Positions 52,626-61,633 of a DNA stretch of 64,000 nt are shown in pieces. The position numbers and the translations under genes are program-made. The DNA comes from JBFJKD01 sp041601945 (GTDB taxonomy: Bacteria > Pseudomonadota > Gammaproteobacteria > Pseudomonadales > Porticoccaceae). Each line of letters begins with the position of its first letter. Positions within the stretch are counted from its first letter, which is position 1. The notes beneath the pieces were generated by a model. The model made no database searches. It was not told the origin of the DNA and saw only the letters and a program-made list of their open reading frames with translations. Location: contig JBFIHG010000003.1 in the NCBI GenBank assembly GCA_041601945.1, forward strand, positions 37,430 through 101,429, given 5' to 3'.

Positions 52626-53025
52626 TGGTGCCCCCCGGCCGGTCTAGTGTCGGCGCAGCTTTTGTGGCCAACGCTTTCAACACCAGACCGGTGAGTGTGA
52701 TGGACAATAGCGTGCCGAGAATAATGGCGCCAAGCAGGGCGGGCCATTGATCAGCAAACCCGTCGGGTAGAAAAAATATACCGACGCCAGCGGGAATAAA
52801 AAACAGTGGCAGCAAGGCAATAAGCCGGTGCGCGGTATCCACCAGCCACCCCGGTGTAGTACCGGGATACAGTCTCAGTACCGTGAACAGCAATAACATT
52901 CCCAGCACGCCTCCGGGAATCGGTGCGCCGGTGTAATTCGCGATGCCCTCCCCTAACCACAGAAAGGCAATGAGCACCGCCAGCCCTTTACCCGTGGCGA
53001 TCAGGTTTTGCGCAACAGTTGCCAC
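52612..53025 (-). CDS. lrgA: LrgA/CidA-family membrane protein
   Basis: A 137-residue protein with four helices. It shows the family motif FLWLGEGIANYTGAPIPGGVLGMLLLFTVL, IALLPLFFIPAGVGIFF, and a polar tail. It acts with LrgB. The start lies inside the 3' end of dsbB (25-base overlap), so the three genes are transcribed together. Confidence 0.9.
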   Translation of the reverse strand: MATVAQNLIATGKGLAVLIAFLWLGEGIANYTGAPIPGGVLGMLLLFTVLRLYPGTTPGWLVDTAHRLIALLPLFFIPAGVGIFFLPDGFADQWPALLGAIILGTLLSITLTGLVLKALATKAAPTLDRPGGTIDGR

Positions 53026-53486
53026 AGGCTCAACAGGGCGAGGCCAGCAAAGGCCATCAGGGTCCAGGCGGGGATGCTAAGGTTTAATAAAGTCCACTGC
53101 ACTTGCGCGCAATTACCGTCCCCCTTGAGCAGCATGGGTAACGCTTCGCCAAAGGAAAATACGTCGAACAGATAATCGGCGGGAGGCCCACAGGCAGGCA
53201 CCAGATCTTCGGGCAAACTTTGTAACCACAGTTGGCGCAGGGCGAAACCCGCTCCAGTCAGCGCACTAATGCCGATTGCCCCTGCGTAGATACCCTGACC
53301 GGTGCGACCAGGGTGGTGAATAAATGCCAGCATGGCGATGACGCCAGTGGCAATAACCAGCACCCGTTGCACGATACACAGGTAACAGGGCTTCAAATCC
53401 AGCACATGTTGTAGAAACAGTGCCGCAGCAATCAGGCCTGCACAGGCGAGGGCGATCGCTAGATTGGTGTTGCGCGGCGACGGCAT
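53001..53486 (-). CDS. dsbB: DsbB disulfide bond formation protein B
   Basis: A 161-residue inner-membrane enzyme with four transmembrane helices. It reoxidises DsbA and passes electrons to quinones. The first redox pair is CYLC in LKPCYLCIVQR, and the second is the periplasmic pair C (PACGPP) and C (GNCAQVQW). Length and topology are typical. It overlaps lrgA. Confidence 0.93.
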   Translation of the reverse strand: MPSPRNTNLAIALACAGLIAAALFLQHVLDLKPCYLCIVQRVLVIATGVIAMLAFIHHPGRTGQGIYAGAIGISALTGAGFALRQLWLQSLPEDLVPACGPPADYLFDVFSFGEALPMLLKGDGNCAQVQWTLLNLSIPAWTLMAFAGLALLSLWQLLRKT

Positions 53487-53581
53487 TACGGGGTTTCCTT
53501 GCGTGGCTCTTTTTTGTTGGTTAAATGGTGGCGAATAGTGCTGGCGTTGAGATTAAGGGTTTCAGTTCGGCAGTGCCAGCG

Positions 53582-54193
53582 TCAACCGCCCATAGCACCG
53601 CGCTGCGGGCGATCAAGTTTCTGATAGCGCACAGAAAACCGCAGCAACTTTTCCATTGCTGGCCCAAAGGCGGCCACCAAGCTCGCCTGCTCGGGCCGCA
53701 CTGCCGCCCAGGCCTGCTCGAGGGGTACCGGGTTGCGAAAGCGCCCTCCTACCTGGCGCAACACACCAGGTATCACGCCCGGTTCGGCGTAACGTTGCAG
53801 CCAACCAATTTGTGGTGCGCGAACACTAAAGTCGTGTGCGCCATCCGGTAACCACGCCTGACAGGTCTGTAGATGTTGATAAAAATCGGCACAGTATTCG
53901 TCGAGGGGTTGGTCGTGGTAATGCCGCCAATTGCACGCTAAAAGATGGTCGAAACAGACATCGATAACGATGCCCGCATAGCGCCGCCACGGCGCGGGAA
54001 AGAGGACAAAAAGTTCGCTGATTTCGGGTAGGTTATCGGCGTAGCTGTCGAGACTGCGGTGCAGCTGAATGCCGCTTTCGACGCCGACCGGGTAGTGCCC
54101 GCGCAGCGGCCCCTTCACGAAATCACCCAGCAGTCCGCCCACTTGCATGTGCGGATTATCGCCTGAGAGCAAAATATGGGCGAGATAGTTCAT
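53582..54193 (-). CDS. acpH: AcpH acyl carrier protein phosphodiesterase
   Basis: A 203-residue HD-type phosphodiesterase (DUF479). It begins MNYLAHILLSGDNPHMQVGGLLGDFVKGP and has GIQLHRSLDSYADNLPE and VIDVCFDHLLACNW, which contribute metal-binding His and Asp. It removes the phosphopantetheine arm from acyl carrier protein, regenerating apo-ACP. It starts one base after gshA ends. Confidence 0.9.
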   Translation of the reverse strand: MNYLAHILLSGDNPHMQVGGLLGDFVKGPLRGHYPVGVESGIQLHRSLDSYADNLPEISELFVLFPAPWRRYAGIVIDVCFDHLLACNWRHYHDQPLDEYCADFYQHLQTCQAWLPDGAHDFSVRAPQIGWLQRYAEPGVIPGVLRQVGGRFRNPVPLEQAWAAVRPEQASLVAAFGPAMEKLLRFSVRYQKLDRPQRGAMGG

Positions 54194-54194
54194 G

Positions 54195-55775
54195 TCATGT
54201 CATGTCGAAGTCGTACTGGGCGTAATAATTGGCCAGAAACTGGTCGAAGCTCAGGGTATCTGCCGCCTCCAGTGCGCGTTGCTCGGTGAGGGATTCTGCC
54301 GCCATGGTGGCGTACTCCTCGGCAATCGCGGGGTCGAGTGGCGTGTCGAGAAAATATTCTCGATGCTGGCGTGCGTGACCGAGAGCGGTCTGGAAGTAGG
54401 TGCTCCCGGATTCTGCCATCTGCGCGAGAATGCGGGCGGCCGGGATCAGTTCCGGGTTGGCAACCCGCTGTTGCGCGTTTACCAGGGCGGCGCCGTAGGC
54501 GTTGCCGCCGTGGGCTGTATCGAGAAGTGTTGCCATCGGGCTAATTTTGCCGAGCAAATCCGTAGCCCAGCCACGCAGTGAAACGTCGTCGTTGCCGTCA
54601 ATTAATGTCAGCGCCGGGTCCCGGCCCTGGTACACGACCCGGCGCTGGTTTTCCAGAATATTGCGATACTCCTGGGCTGTGGCGGGAGGGCTGTTGCTCA
54701 ACAGGCAGTGCAACAGGAAGCAGTCCAGAAAATGGATTTGTGCCGCGTCAATACCGACTGCCAGTAATGGATTGAGGTCGATGCAGCGTACCTCGACGTA
54801 CTCGACGCCCCTATCCCACAGGGCTTTGAGAGGTGTTTCGTTGCCCTGTGTGGTGCGCTTGGGGCGAATCGCGCTATAAAACTCATTCTCTATTTGCAGC
54901 AGATTGGTACTGAGCTGCAGATAATTTCCCGCGCTATCGCGCAATCCGATTTGCTCGTAGGCTGGATAAGGTTTGGTTAACGCACTGCGTAGATTGTTAA
55001 CGTAGCTGCGCAGATCGTTGTAGCAGACAATAAGTGACGCCTGGGCATCACTCTGGTATCCCAGGTCGCCCATGCGCAGCGAGGTGCTATAAGGCATGTG
55101 CAGGCTGTGATCGTCTCTGCCAAAGGGAACCAGGCCGTGGGCACGGCCCGCGACAAAAGAACGGCACACCGCTGGAGCGGCGCCGAACAGATACAGTAAT
55201 AGCCAGAAATGCCGTTTAAAATTGCGAATCAGGGCAAAGTAACGCTCGGTTTTAAAGTCCTTTAATGGGCGGGTGTCCTGCGCATGTTGTTGTAACAGCG
55301 TCCAGCACTCGTCCGGCAGTGACCAGTTGTAATGAATCCCGGCGATGGTCTGCATCAGGCGACCGTAGCGATGCCCCAGACCCTCTCGATACAGGGTTTT
55401 CATTCTGCCAATATTAGAACTACCGTAGCGGGCCACGGGAATATCTGCATCCCGGCCGAGCACGCAGGGCATGCTGTTGACCCACAATAGTTCATCGCCA
55501 ATATGTCGATAGGTGAAACGATGAATATTGTCCAGGGTTTGCAGCACCGCGCTGGCTGAATCCAGAGGCGGCGTAATAAATTCCAGCAACGCTTCCGAAT
55601 AATCGGTAGTGATGAATGGATTGGTCAGTGTCGAACCTAGCGCGGTTGGGTGCGGAGTATTTGCCAGTTGTCCTTCCGGTGTCACCCGCAGGCTTTCCTT
55701 TTCAATACCGCGTCGAATACCTTTTAATAATGCGCTGTGTTCAGGTGAGGAAAACGGCGACGAGAAGTTTTTCAT
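54195..55775 (-). CDS. gshA: Glutamate-cysteine ligase (GshA)
   Basis: A 526-residue enzyme, the first step of glutathione synthesis. Seen: GIRRGIEKESLRVTPEGQLA (ATP/Mg-binding), ITTDYSEALLEFITPP, GIHYNWSLPDECW and VEVRCIDLNPLLAVGID. Length is that of the gammaproteobacterial family. It is followed by acpH after one base. A glutathione S-transferase is encoded about 400 bases upstream. Confidence 0.96.
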   Translation of the reverse strand: MKNFSSPFSSPEHSALLKGIRRGIEKESLRVTPEGQLANTPHPTALGSTLTNPFITTDYSEALLEFITPPLDSASAVLQTLDNIHRFTYRHIGDELLWVNSMPCVLGRDADIPVARYGSSNIGRMKTLYREGLGHRYGRLMQTIAGIHYNWSLPDECWTLLQQHAQDTRPLKDFKTERYFALIRNFKRHFWLLLYLFGAAPAVCRSFVAGRAHGLVPFGRDDHSLHMPYSTSLRMGDLGYQSDAQASLIVCYNDLRSYVNNLRSALTKPYPAYEQIGLRDSAGNYLQLSTNLLQIENEFYSAIRPKRTTQGNETPLKALWDRGVEYVEVRCIDLNPLLAVGIDAAQIHFLDCFLLHCLLSNSPPATAQEYRNILENQRRVVYQGRDPALTLIDGNDDVSLRGWATDLLGKISPMATLLDTAHGGNAYGAALVNAQQRVANPELIPAARILAQMAESGSTYFQTALGHARQHREYFLDTPLDPAIAEEYATMAAESLTEQRALEAADTLSFDQFLANYYAQYDFDMT

Positions 55776-55811
55776 AGGTGGTCAGCGTCTGAAGGCGACG
55801 GCAGGGCGCCG

Positions 55812-56054
55812 CTAGTCCGCTGTCGCAGTGAGTTGGGCCAATACCGGTCGACCCCGGTCATCGACGGCACATTGGGTAACCTTGCCGCGCAGGGAGGTAT
55901 CCTTGGAGCTAAGTTCAACCAGCTGGTTAACAGCCTGGTCTTTGTGTGGGCTAAAAAACAGTACGTCCGTTTCGCCCGGATCAATCCACGTCAGCTCCTT
56001 GCTGAGCAACTGGCCATACTGGTTTGCAATGAGATACAACGCCATTGTTTTCAC
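55812..56054 (-). CDS. Small conserved-looking protein of unknown function
   Basis: An 80-residue reading frame starting at GTG 56054 or ATG 56045. It contains DPGETDVLFFSPHKDQAVNQLVELSSKD and ends CAVDDRGRPVLAQLTATAD. I do not recognise it, and no membrane segment or motif is evident. It lies 37 bases upstream of gshA on the same strand and could be co-transcribed. Confidence 0.55.
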   Translation of the reverse strand: MKTMALYLIANQYGQLLSKELTWIDPGETDVLFFSPHKDQAVNQLVELSSKDTSLRGKVTQCAVDDRGRPVLAQLTATAD

Positions 56055-56192
56055 AGCTCGTTGGTTGCGGTGGCGGTAGTGTAACGGATGCTTTGATCAG
56101 GGCAACAGATAGTTGCTCCCACGTATCGCGTCGCGTGGTTCGACACGCCGAAATTTGCCGGCATGGCTAAAGATGCTGGATGAAATTCCGTG

Positions 56193-56855
56193 TCACCCCG
56201 CTTTGGCCAGCATTTTCGCCACAATGCCCCGTTGCTTTTCAATAATTGGCGCAAAAGGTAGCGCCGCGAAATGCTGGTCAACATAGCGGGCGAGATTTGG
56301 CCAGCGCTGGCTATCCACCGTTTCGCCACCCATGGATGCGTTGATAAACTGGGATACGACGGCAATGTCCGCCAATGTCAGGGCGTCGCCAACCAGATAT
56401 TGCAGGTCGCCAATTTCTGCGTTCAGGTAGTCGAAAAGTGGCGGCGCCTTGGTGGCAATAATGGCGTCGATTTTAGCCGCATCGAATTCCCGGCCGAGGG
56501 AGCGAAACACTACCCGGTGGCGAAAAGCGGTGGCGGAGATAGCTCCAGATAGTTCGTAGTCAGCGAATTTTTCGAACCAGGCCACACGACTTTTTAACAG
56601 TGGATCCGTGGGAATTAATGGGTGCTCCGGAAAAATATCTTCCAGATAGCGGCAAATAATTGCGGAGTCCTGAATGTAGTTGCCGGCGTGCAACAACACC
56701 GGAATGCGCTTGAGAGGATTAATTTTTTCATAGCCTTCCGGCAGATTGAACGGGGATACGGGATCCATCTCGTACTCCAGACCTTTGAGCGCCAGAGCGA
56801 TATGGACTTTGCGTACAAACGGAGAGAGCGGTGCGCCAATAACCTTGATAGTCAT
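56193..56855 (-). CDS. Glutathione S-transferase family protein
   Basis: A 220-residue GST. The thioredoxin-like N-terminal domain begins VIGAPLSPFVRKVHIALALKGLEYE, with serine rather than cysteine as the likely glutathione-activating residue, then GNYIQDSAIICRYLED. The helical C-terminal domain has YLVGDALTLADIAVVSQFIN. The start at ATG 56855 gives this normal N terminus; the frame back to 56930 lacks similarity. It is upstream of the small gene and gshA on the same strand. Confidence 0.9.
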   Translation of the reverse strand: MTIKVIGAPLSPFVRKVHIALALKGLEYEMDPVSPFNLPEGYEKINPLKRIPVLLHAGNYIQDSAIICRYLEDIFPEHPLIPTDPLLKSRVAWFEKFADYELSGAISATAFRHRVVFRSLGREFDAAKIDAIIATKAPPLFDYLNAEIGDLQYLVGDALTLADIAVVSQFINASMGGETVDSQRWPNLARYVDQHFAALPFAPIIEKQRGIVAKMLAKAG

Positions 56856-57029
56856 AACCTGTTGCCTGCCTGTATGAGTCAGAAGTATGCGGGATTGAGC
56901 CATGCTAGCAATTGGTCGCTGGTACAACAAGGCATAGCGTTTGTAGTCGACACCCGCCCGTGGTAAAACATCGCGGATTAGTTAAGTAACTGAAGCGCCC
57001 GTGCGCTGCGCGGCGAGAGGATGGTCATT

Positions 57030-57473
57030 ATGGCTACGCTAGAGGGCATCTGTTATCGCACTGCATCGCGGGCACCCATGCGCGAATTGCACGGCTGCGC
57101 GGTCACTGCGGATGGCGGTGTCGCCGATGATTTTCGTGGCGCACCGGGTAAGCGACAGGTCACGGTGCTGAGTCTGGAATCCTGGCAGGATGCCTGCGCG
57201 GCAGCCGGTGCTGAATTGCCGTGGACGACGCGCCGGGCGAATTTACTGGTCAGCGGAGTGCGGTTTGATCGATCCCAGGTGGGCAAAACCCTGAAAATCG
57301 GCGATCTGGAGCTGTTGATTACCCGGGAAACTGACCCCTGTCGACGCATGGAGCAATCCCATCCCGGATTACTCGCCGCGCTGCAACCCGACTGGCGCGG
57401 GGGTGTGTGCTGTCGCGTGGTCGCCCCCGGCCCGATTGCGGTGGGCGATGTGGTGAACTTGCTCGATCCTTGA
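57030..57473 (+). CDS. MOSC-domain protein
   Basis: A 147-residue MOSC domain, the fold of molybdenum cofactor sulfurases and YiiM-type reductases. Motifs: KRQVTVLSLESWQDA, RRANLLVSGVRFDRSQVGKTLKIGDLELLIT and the active-site cysteine in ETDPCRRMEQSHPGL. Single-domain MOSC proteins may move sulfur or support N-hydroxylated compound reduction. ATG 57030 is preferred to 57021 because GAGAGG lies nine bases before it. It is convergent with ubiD. Confidence 0.88.
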   Translation: MATLEGICYRTASRAPMRELHGCAVTADGGVADDFRGAPGKRQVTVLSLESWQDACAAAGAELPWTTRRANLLVSGVRFDRSQVGKTLKIGDLELLITRETDPCRRMEQSHPGLLAALQPDWRGGVCCRVVAPGPIAVGDVVNLLDP

Positions 57474-57509
57474 TTGACTCGACGGTTAAATGGATTAAAA
57501 AGTAACTCC

Positions 57510-58973
57510 CTATAGACCCAGATGTGACCACATCTCGTCCACCCGCGCCTTCACCGCACTATCCATCTCAATGGGACGCCCCCATTCCCGCTGGGTTTCG
57601 GCGGGCCATTTATGGGTGGCATCCAGCCCCATTTTTGCGCCGAGTCCAGAGACCGGTGAGGCAAAATCCAGATAGTCGATGGGGGTGTTGTCGATGATCA
57701 CGGTATCGCGCGCCGGATCCATGCGCGTGCTCAGTGCCCACACTACATCCTGCCAGTTGCGCGCGTCGATATCGGCATCCGTTACGATAACAAACTTGGT
57801 GTACATAAACTGACGCAGGAAAGACCACACCCCCATCATCACCCGTTTGGCGTGCCCCGGATATTGTTTGTGAATGGTCACTACTGCCACTCGGTAGGAA
57901 CAGCCTTCCGGCGGGAGGTAAAAATCGACGATTTCCGGAAACTGCTTTTGTAGCAGGGGGATAAAAACTTCATTCAGGGCCAGCCCCAGCACGGAAGGTT
58001 CGTCCGGTGGGCGGCCCGTGTAAGTGCTGTGGTAAATCGGAGCATCGCGATGGGTTATGCGCTCGATGGTCATTACCGGGAAGCGTTCTACTTCGTTGTA
58101 ATAACCGGTGTGGTCGCCGAACGGGCCCTCGTCCGCTTCGTCGTCGGGGGCGATGTAACCTTCGAGTATATATTCGGCGCTGGCGGGCACCTGTAGATCG
58201 TTGCCGATGCAAGCAGTAACTCGGGTTTTTTGTCCCCGCAGCAACCCGGCAAATGCGTATTCCGAGAGGGTGTCCGGCACTGGCGTCACCGCGCCGAGGG
58301 TGGTCGCCGGGTCGGCACCGAGCACCACCGCCAGCGGAAAGTTTGTCCCGGGATGGGCGCGCTGCCAGTCGCGAAAATCCAGTGCTCCGCCGCGGTGGGG
58401 TAGCCAGCGCATGATGGCGCGGTTTTTACCGAGGACCTGCATACGGTAAATACCGAGGTTTTGTCGTTTTTTTTGCGGCCCGCGGGTCACCACCAGCGGC
58501 CAGGTTATCAGGGGTCCGATATCGTCTGGCCAGCAGGTCTGAATCGGTAGCGCGGCGAGATCGACATCGTGCCCTTCCAGCACGACAGTCTGACAGGGGG
58601 CATTTTTAACTTCGTCCACCGGCATGTTCAGCACTTGCTTGAAGGTATCGCGCTGGGCCCACAGTGCCTTGAAGCTGGCGGGCGGCTCAGGTTCCTTGAG
58701 GTACGCCAGTAGTTTGCCCACGTCGCGCAGCTGTTCGATAGTCTCTCGCCCCATGGCGAGGGCCACCCGGGTAGTCGTGCCGAACAGGTTGGCCAGCACC
58801 GGTGTGGTGTGGCCCTTCACGTTTTCGAACAACAGGGCGGGGCCACCAGCTTTCAGAACCCGGTCGCAGATTTCGGTAATTTCCAGGTGGCAATCGACTT
58901 CCACGGAAATGCGCTTAAGTTCGCCGCGTTGTTCCAGAAACGTCATAAAGGAGCGCAAATCCGTGTGGTGCAT
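57510..58973 (-). CDS. ubiD: UbiD 4-hydroxy-3-polyprenylbenzoate decarboxylase
   Basis: A 487-residue prenylated-FMN decarboxylase of ubiquinone synthesis, completing the early steps begun by UbiC and UbiA in this window. Seen: FMTFLEQRGELKRI, LGADPATTLGAVTPVPDTLSEYAFAGLL, EGYIAPDDEADEGPFGDHTGYY (the Glu-rich active-site part) and the C-terminal VDEMWSHLGL. It depends on UbiX, which is not seen here. Confidence 0.95.
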   Translation of the reverse strand: MHHTDLRSFMTFLEQRGELKRISVEVDCHLEITEICDRVLKAGGPALLFENVKGHTTPVLANLFGTTTRVALAMGRETIEQLRDVGKLLAYLKEPEPPASFKALWAQRDTFKQVLNMPVDEVKNAPCQTVVLEGHDVDLAALPIQTCWPDDIGPLITWPLVVTRGPQKKRQNLGIYRMQVLGKNRAIMRWLPHRGGALDFRDWQRAHPGTNFPLAVVLGADPATTLGAVTPVPDTLSEYAFAGLLRGQKTRVTACIGNDLQVPASAEYILEGYIAPDDEADEGPFGDHTGYYNEVERFPVMTIERITHRDAPIYHSTYTGRPPDEPSVLGLALNEVFIPLLQKQFPEIVDFYLPPEGCSYRVAVVTIHKQYPGHAKRVMMGVWSFLRQFMYTKFVIVTDADIDARNWQDVVWALSTRMDPARDTVIIDNTPIDYLDFASPVSGLGAKMGLDATHKWPAETQREWGRPIEMDSAVKARVDEMWSHLGL

Positions 58974-59164
58974 AATTCCGCCGTGGCATTCAGATAGGAA
59001 AATGGTACGGTAACCTTACTGGAAAGCAAAATATAGAAGGCGTTGCAACATAACAGCGTTCTAAACCAGTTCTCAAGAATATTGGGCAGTGCGCATAACC
59101 CGTCCCTTAAGGCTATCGGGACTGCCCGTAATCCGAGAAGTTTTTACTAACCGGGAGACAAAAT

Positions 59165-60115
59165 ATGAAAAAAGTGCAGTTAGGCAGCAGTGATCTGCAG
59201 GTGGGCCGCCTTGGCCTGGGGTGCATGGGGATGTCGGAGTTCTACGGCGCTGCGGATGATGCAGAGTCCATCAAAACCTTGCATCAGGCCGTGGAGCTGG
59301 GCGTAAACTTTTTCGACACGGCGGACATGTACGGTTCGGGGCACAACGAAACGTTAATTGGCAAGGCGTTTTCGGGCCGCTGGCGCGATGTGGTGGTGGC
59401 CACCAAGTTCGGTATTCTCAGGGGTGAGGACGGGGAGTTCACGGGTATTAGTGGTCGCCCCGATTATGTGAAGTCCGCCTGCGAAAAAAGCCTGCGTCGT
59501 CTGGGGGTTGATACCATCGACCTGTACTACGCCCATCGTATGGATCCCGATGTGCCGGTTGAGGATACCGTCGGCGCGATGCGGGATTTGGTCAATGCGG
59601 GCAAAGTGCGCTTTCTCGGTCTTAGCGAAGCGACGCCAGAACAATTACGCCGCGCTCACAAAGTCCACCCCATTGCCGCCCTGCAAACCGAGTATTCAAT
59701 GTGGAGCCGGGATGTGGAGGATGAAATATTGGGAACCTGTCGCGATTTGGGCATGGCATTTGTTGCCTATAGCCCCCTTGGCCGAGGGTTTTTGACGGGT
59801 AGCATTCCCTCTCGGGATGCCCTGGCGAGCGACGACTGGCGTTTGTTGAACCCGCGCTTCGGGGAACAGGCCATGGCGCGCAATCAGGCGTTTATCGCGG
59901 TCGTCAACGACATTGCCACCGCCAGGGGAGTTACACCAGCCCAGGTGGCGCTGGGCTGGGTGCTCAGTCAGGGCGGCGATATTTTTCCTATACCGGGTAC
60001 CCGCAAGGTGTCGCGTTTAAAAGAAAATCTCGCCGCGCTTGAGGTCCGGTTCAGTGCCGATGAGCTGAACGAGATACGCGCCAACCTGCCGGTTGCGGAA
60101 GGTGATCGCTATTAG
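59165..60115 (+). CDS. Aldo/keto reductase
   Basis: A 316-residue NADPH-dependent reductase of the YajO/IolS-like AKR type. The catalytic tetrad is visible: D in FFDTADMYGSGHNETLIG (with the Tyr), K in VVVATKFG and H in LYYAHRMD. The end SRLKENLAALEVRFSADELNEIR is the NADPH-binding part. The substrate is not deducible. SD GGGAG precedes the ATG. Confidence 0.93.
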   Translation: MKKVQLGSSDLQVGRLGLGCMGMSEFYGAADDAESIKTLHQAVELGVNFFDTADMYGSGHNETLIGKAFSGRWRDVVVATKFGILRGEDGEFTGISGRPDYVKSACEKSLRRLGVDTIDLYYAHRMDPDVPVEDTVGAMRDLVNAGKVRFLGLSEATPEQLRRAHKVHPIAALQTEYSMWSRDVEDEILGTCRDLGMAFVAYSPLGRGFLTGSIPSRDALASDDWRLLNPRFGEQAMARNQAFIAVVNDIATARGVTPAQVALGWVLSQGGDIFPIPGTRKVSRLKENLAALEVRFSADELNEIRANLPVAEGDRY

Positions 60116-60249
60116 TAGGGCACAGGGTGCACAGATTCGTCTCAAGGGCTAATTTTGTCGCTTGCGTGGTGGCTTGGGCGGATCTTATCTGGGCGGCTAA
60201 AAGAGAATGTCGTATGATCCGCGCCTTTACCGACAGGACAGGACTATAA

Positions 60250-61011
60250 ATGTTTACATGGTTGGCAAGCCCGGAAACGTGGATAGCACTTGGCACCCTT
60301 ACGGCCCTTGAGATCGTCCTCGGCATCGACAATATTATCTTTATCTCAGTACTGGTGGCCCGACTGCCAGAGCATCAGCGCAATTTCGCCCGGCGAGTGG
60401 GGCTGGGCCTGGCCATGCTCACTCGCCTCGCCTTACTGTTTTCCATTTCCTGGGTTATGGGTCTTACCGCTCCCTGGTTTACGGTGTTCGACAATGCCAT
60501 CTCGGGACGGGATATTATTTTGATTGGTGGCGGTCTGTTTTTGCTGGCCAAGGCCACCCACGAAATAGGCAATAGTCTGGAAGGTGTCGAAGGTGGCGGC
60601 GCTGCGATGGTTGTCACCGGCCTGGGCATGATGTTGGTACAGATTGCGGTGCTCGATATTGTGTTTTCCCTGGATTCGGTTATCACCGCCGTCGGTCTGG
60701 TCGACGAGGTGTCGATTATGGCGATTGCGATTGTGCTGGCGGTGCTGGTGATGCTGCTGGCGGCTAAATCAATCGGCGATTTTGTCGACGCACACCCCAG
60801 CATCAAAATGCTGGCGTTATCATTTCTGATTCTGGTGGGTGTGACATTGATGATCGAAGGCTTCGACGTGCATGTGCCGAAGGGTTACATCTATTTCGCG
60901 ATGATCTTTTCCGTGGCGGTGGAAATGCTCAATATTCGTATGCGCAAAAATCGCTCCCAGCCGGTTAAGTTACATAAGCAGCTACGCGAGTCGGGCGAGG
61001 ATTCGTTGTGA
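60250..61011 (+). CDS. TerC-family integral membrane protein
   Basis: A 253-residue protein with about seven transmembrane segments. The family's acidic helix motifs are ALEIVLGIDNIIFISVLV and LDIVFSLDSVITAVGLVDEV. TerC proteins are linked to tellurite resistance and to metal (manganese) export for secreted enzymes. The C-terminal IYFAMIFSVAVEMLNIRMRKNRSQ is typical. It is followed by the DUF3147 gene after 51 bases. Confidence 0.93.
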   Translation: MFTWLASPETWIALGTLTALEIVLGIDNIIFISVLVARLPEHQRNFARRVGLGLAMLTRLALLFSISWVMGLTAPWFTVFDNAISGRDIILIGGGLFLLAKATHEIGNSLEGVEGGGAAMVVTGLGMMLVQIAVLDIVFSLDSVITAVGLVDEVSIMAIAIVLAVLVMLLAAKSIGDFVDAHPSIKMLALSFLILVGVTLMIEGFDVHVPKGYIYFAMIFSVAVEMLNIRMRKNRSQPVKLHKQLRESGEDSL

Positions 61012-61062
61012 TGCGAATTCAACAAACGAGCGACAGATGCGGGTAACCGGAGCAGTTTCCTG

Positions 61063-61410
61063 GTGTATTACATAATTAAAGTAGCGATCTCCGCCGGGTT
61101 GATCGTGGCGATTTCTGAAATCGCCAAACGCAGTACACTGCTCGGGGGTGTGCTGGCGTCGCTGCCGCTGGTGTCGGTGCTCGCCATGATTTGGCTTTAT
61201 GTGGAAACCAGGGATGTGGACAAGGTCAGTGCCCTTGCCGCCAGTGTGTTCTGGCTGGTCTTGCCTTCTCTCGCCCTGTTTGTTGCGCTGCCGTTGTTAC
61301 TGAGGCAGGGGTTTAATTTTTACATTAGTCTGGGCCTCGCAGTGGGGATTACGGCCGCCTGCTACGGTTTGATGATGGTCGCGTTGACCCACTACGGCAT
61401 AAAACTATAG
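61063..61410 (+). CDS. DUF3147 small membrane protein
   Basis: A 115-residue inner-membrane protein, starting GTG, with four helices. VAISAGLIVAISEIAKRSTLLGGVLASLPLVSVLAMIWLY is the DUF3147 signature. Function is not known. It lies downstream of TerC on the same strand. Confidence 0.85.
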   Translation: MYYIIKVAISAGLIVAISEIAKRSTLLGGVLASLPLVSVLAMIWLYVETRDVDKVSALAASVFWLVLPSLALFVALPLLLRQGFNFYISLGLAVGITAACYGLMMVALTHYGIKL

Positions 61411-61547
61411 TCTGGCGCAGGCACCACCCTGGCCCAGCTTCCTCCCCCAGCTTTCTCTTCAGGCCCCACAGATCAGTACCCCCTGGCGCTGCGCTTAATC
61501 GGCCCATTGCAGGGCATTCAGGTTTGCCAGACCGTGTTGTTATTTTA

Positions 61548-61576
61548 TTGCGTAGCCGCTTGGTATTTTCTATACC
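61548..61576 (+). promoter_or_regulatory. Sigma70 promoter of the HMG-CoA synthase-like/thiolase genes
   Basis: TTGCGT (61548-61553), 17 bases, TATACC (61571-61576), about 57 bases before the GTG of the HMG-CoA synthase-like gene. Confidence 0.6.
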
Positions 61577-61633
61577 GCCCGGTAACATGGAGCGCGCTGA
61601 ACATTTGTATACACCTTTCTGGGGGACTTTAAC

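Noticed and set aside
61411..61633. 79-residue minus-strand frame after the DUF3147 gene (61349-61588)
   Set aside because: It overlaps the end of that gene, has no recognisable motif, and the region holds a promoter for the next gene.
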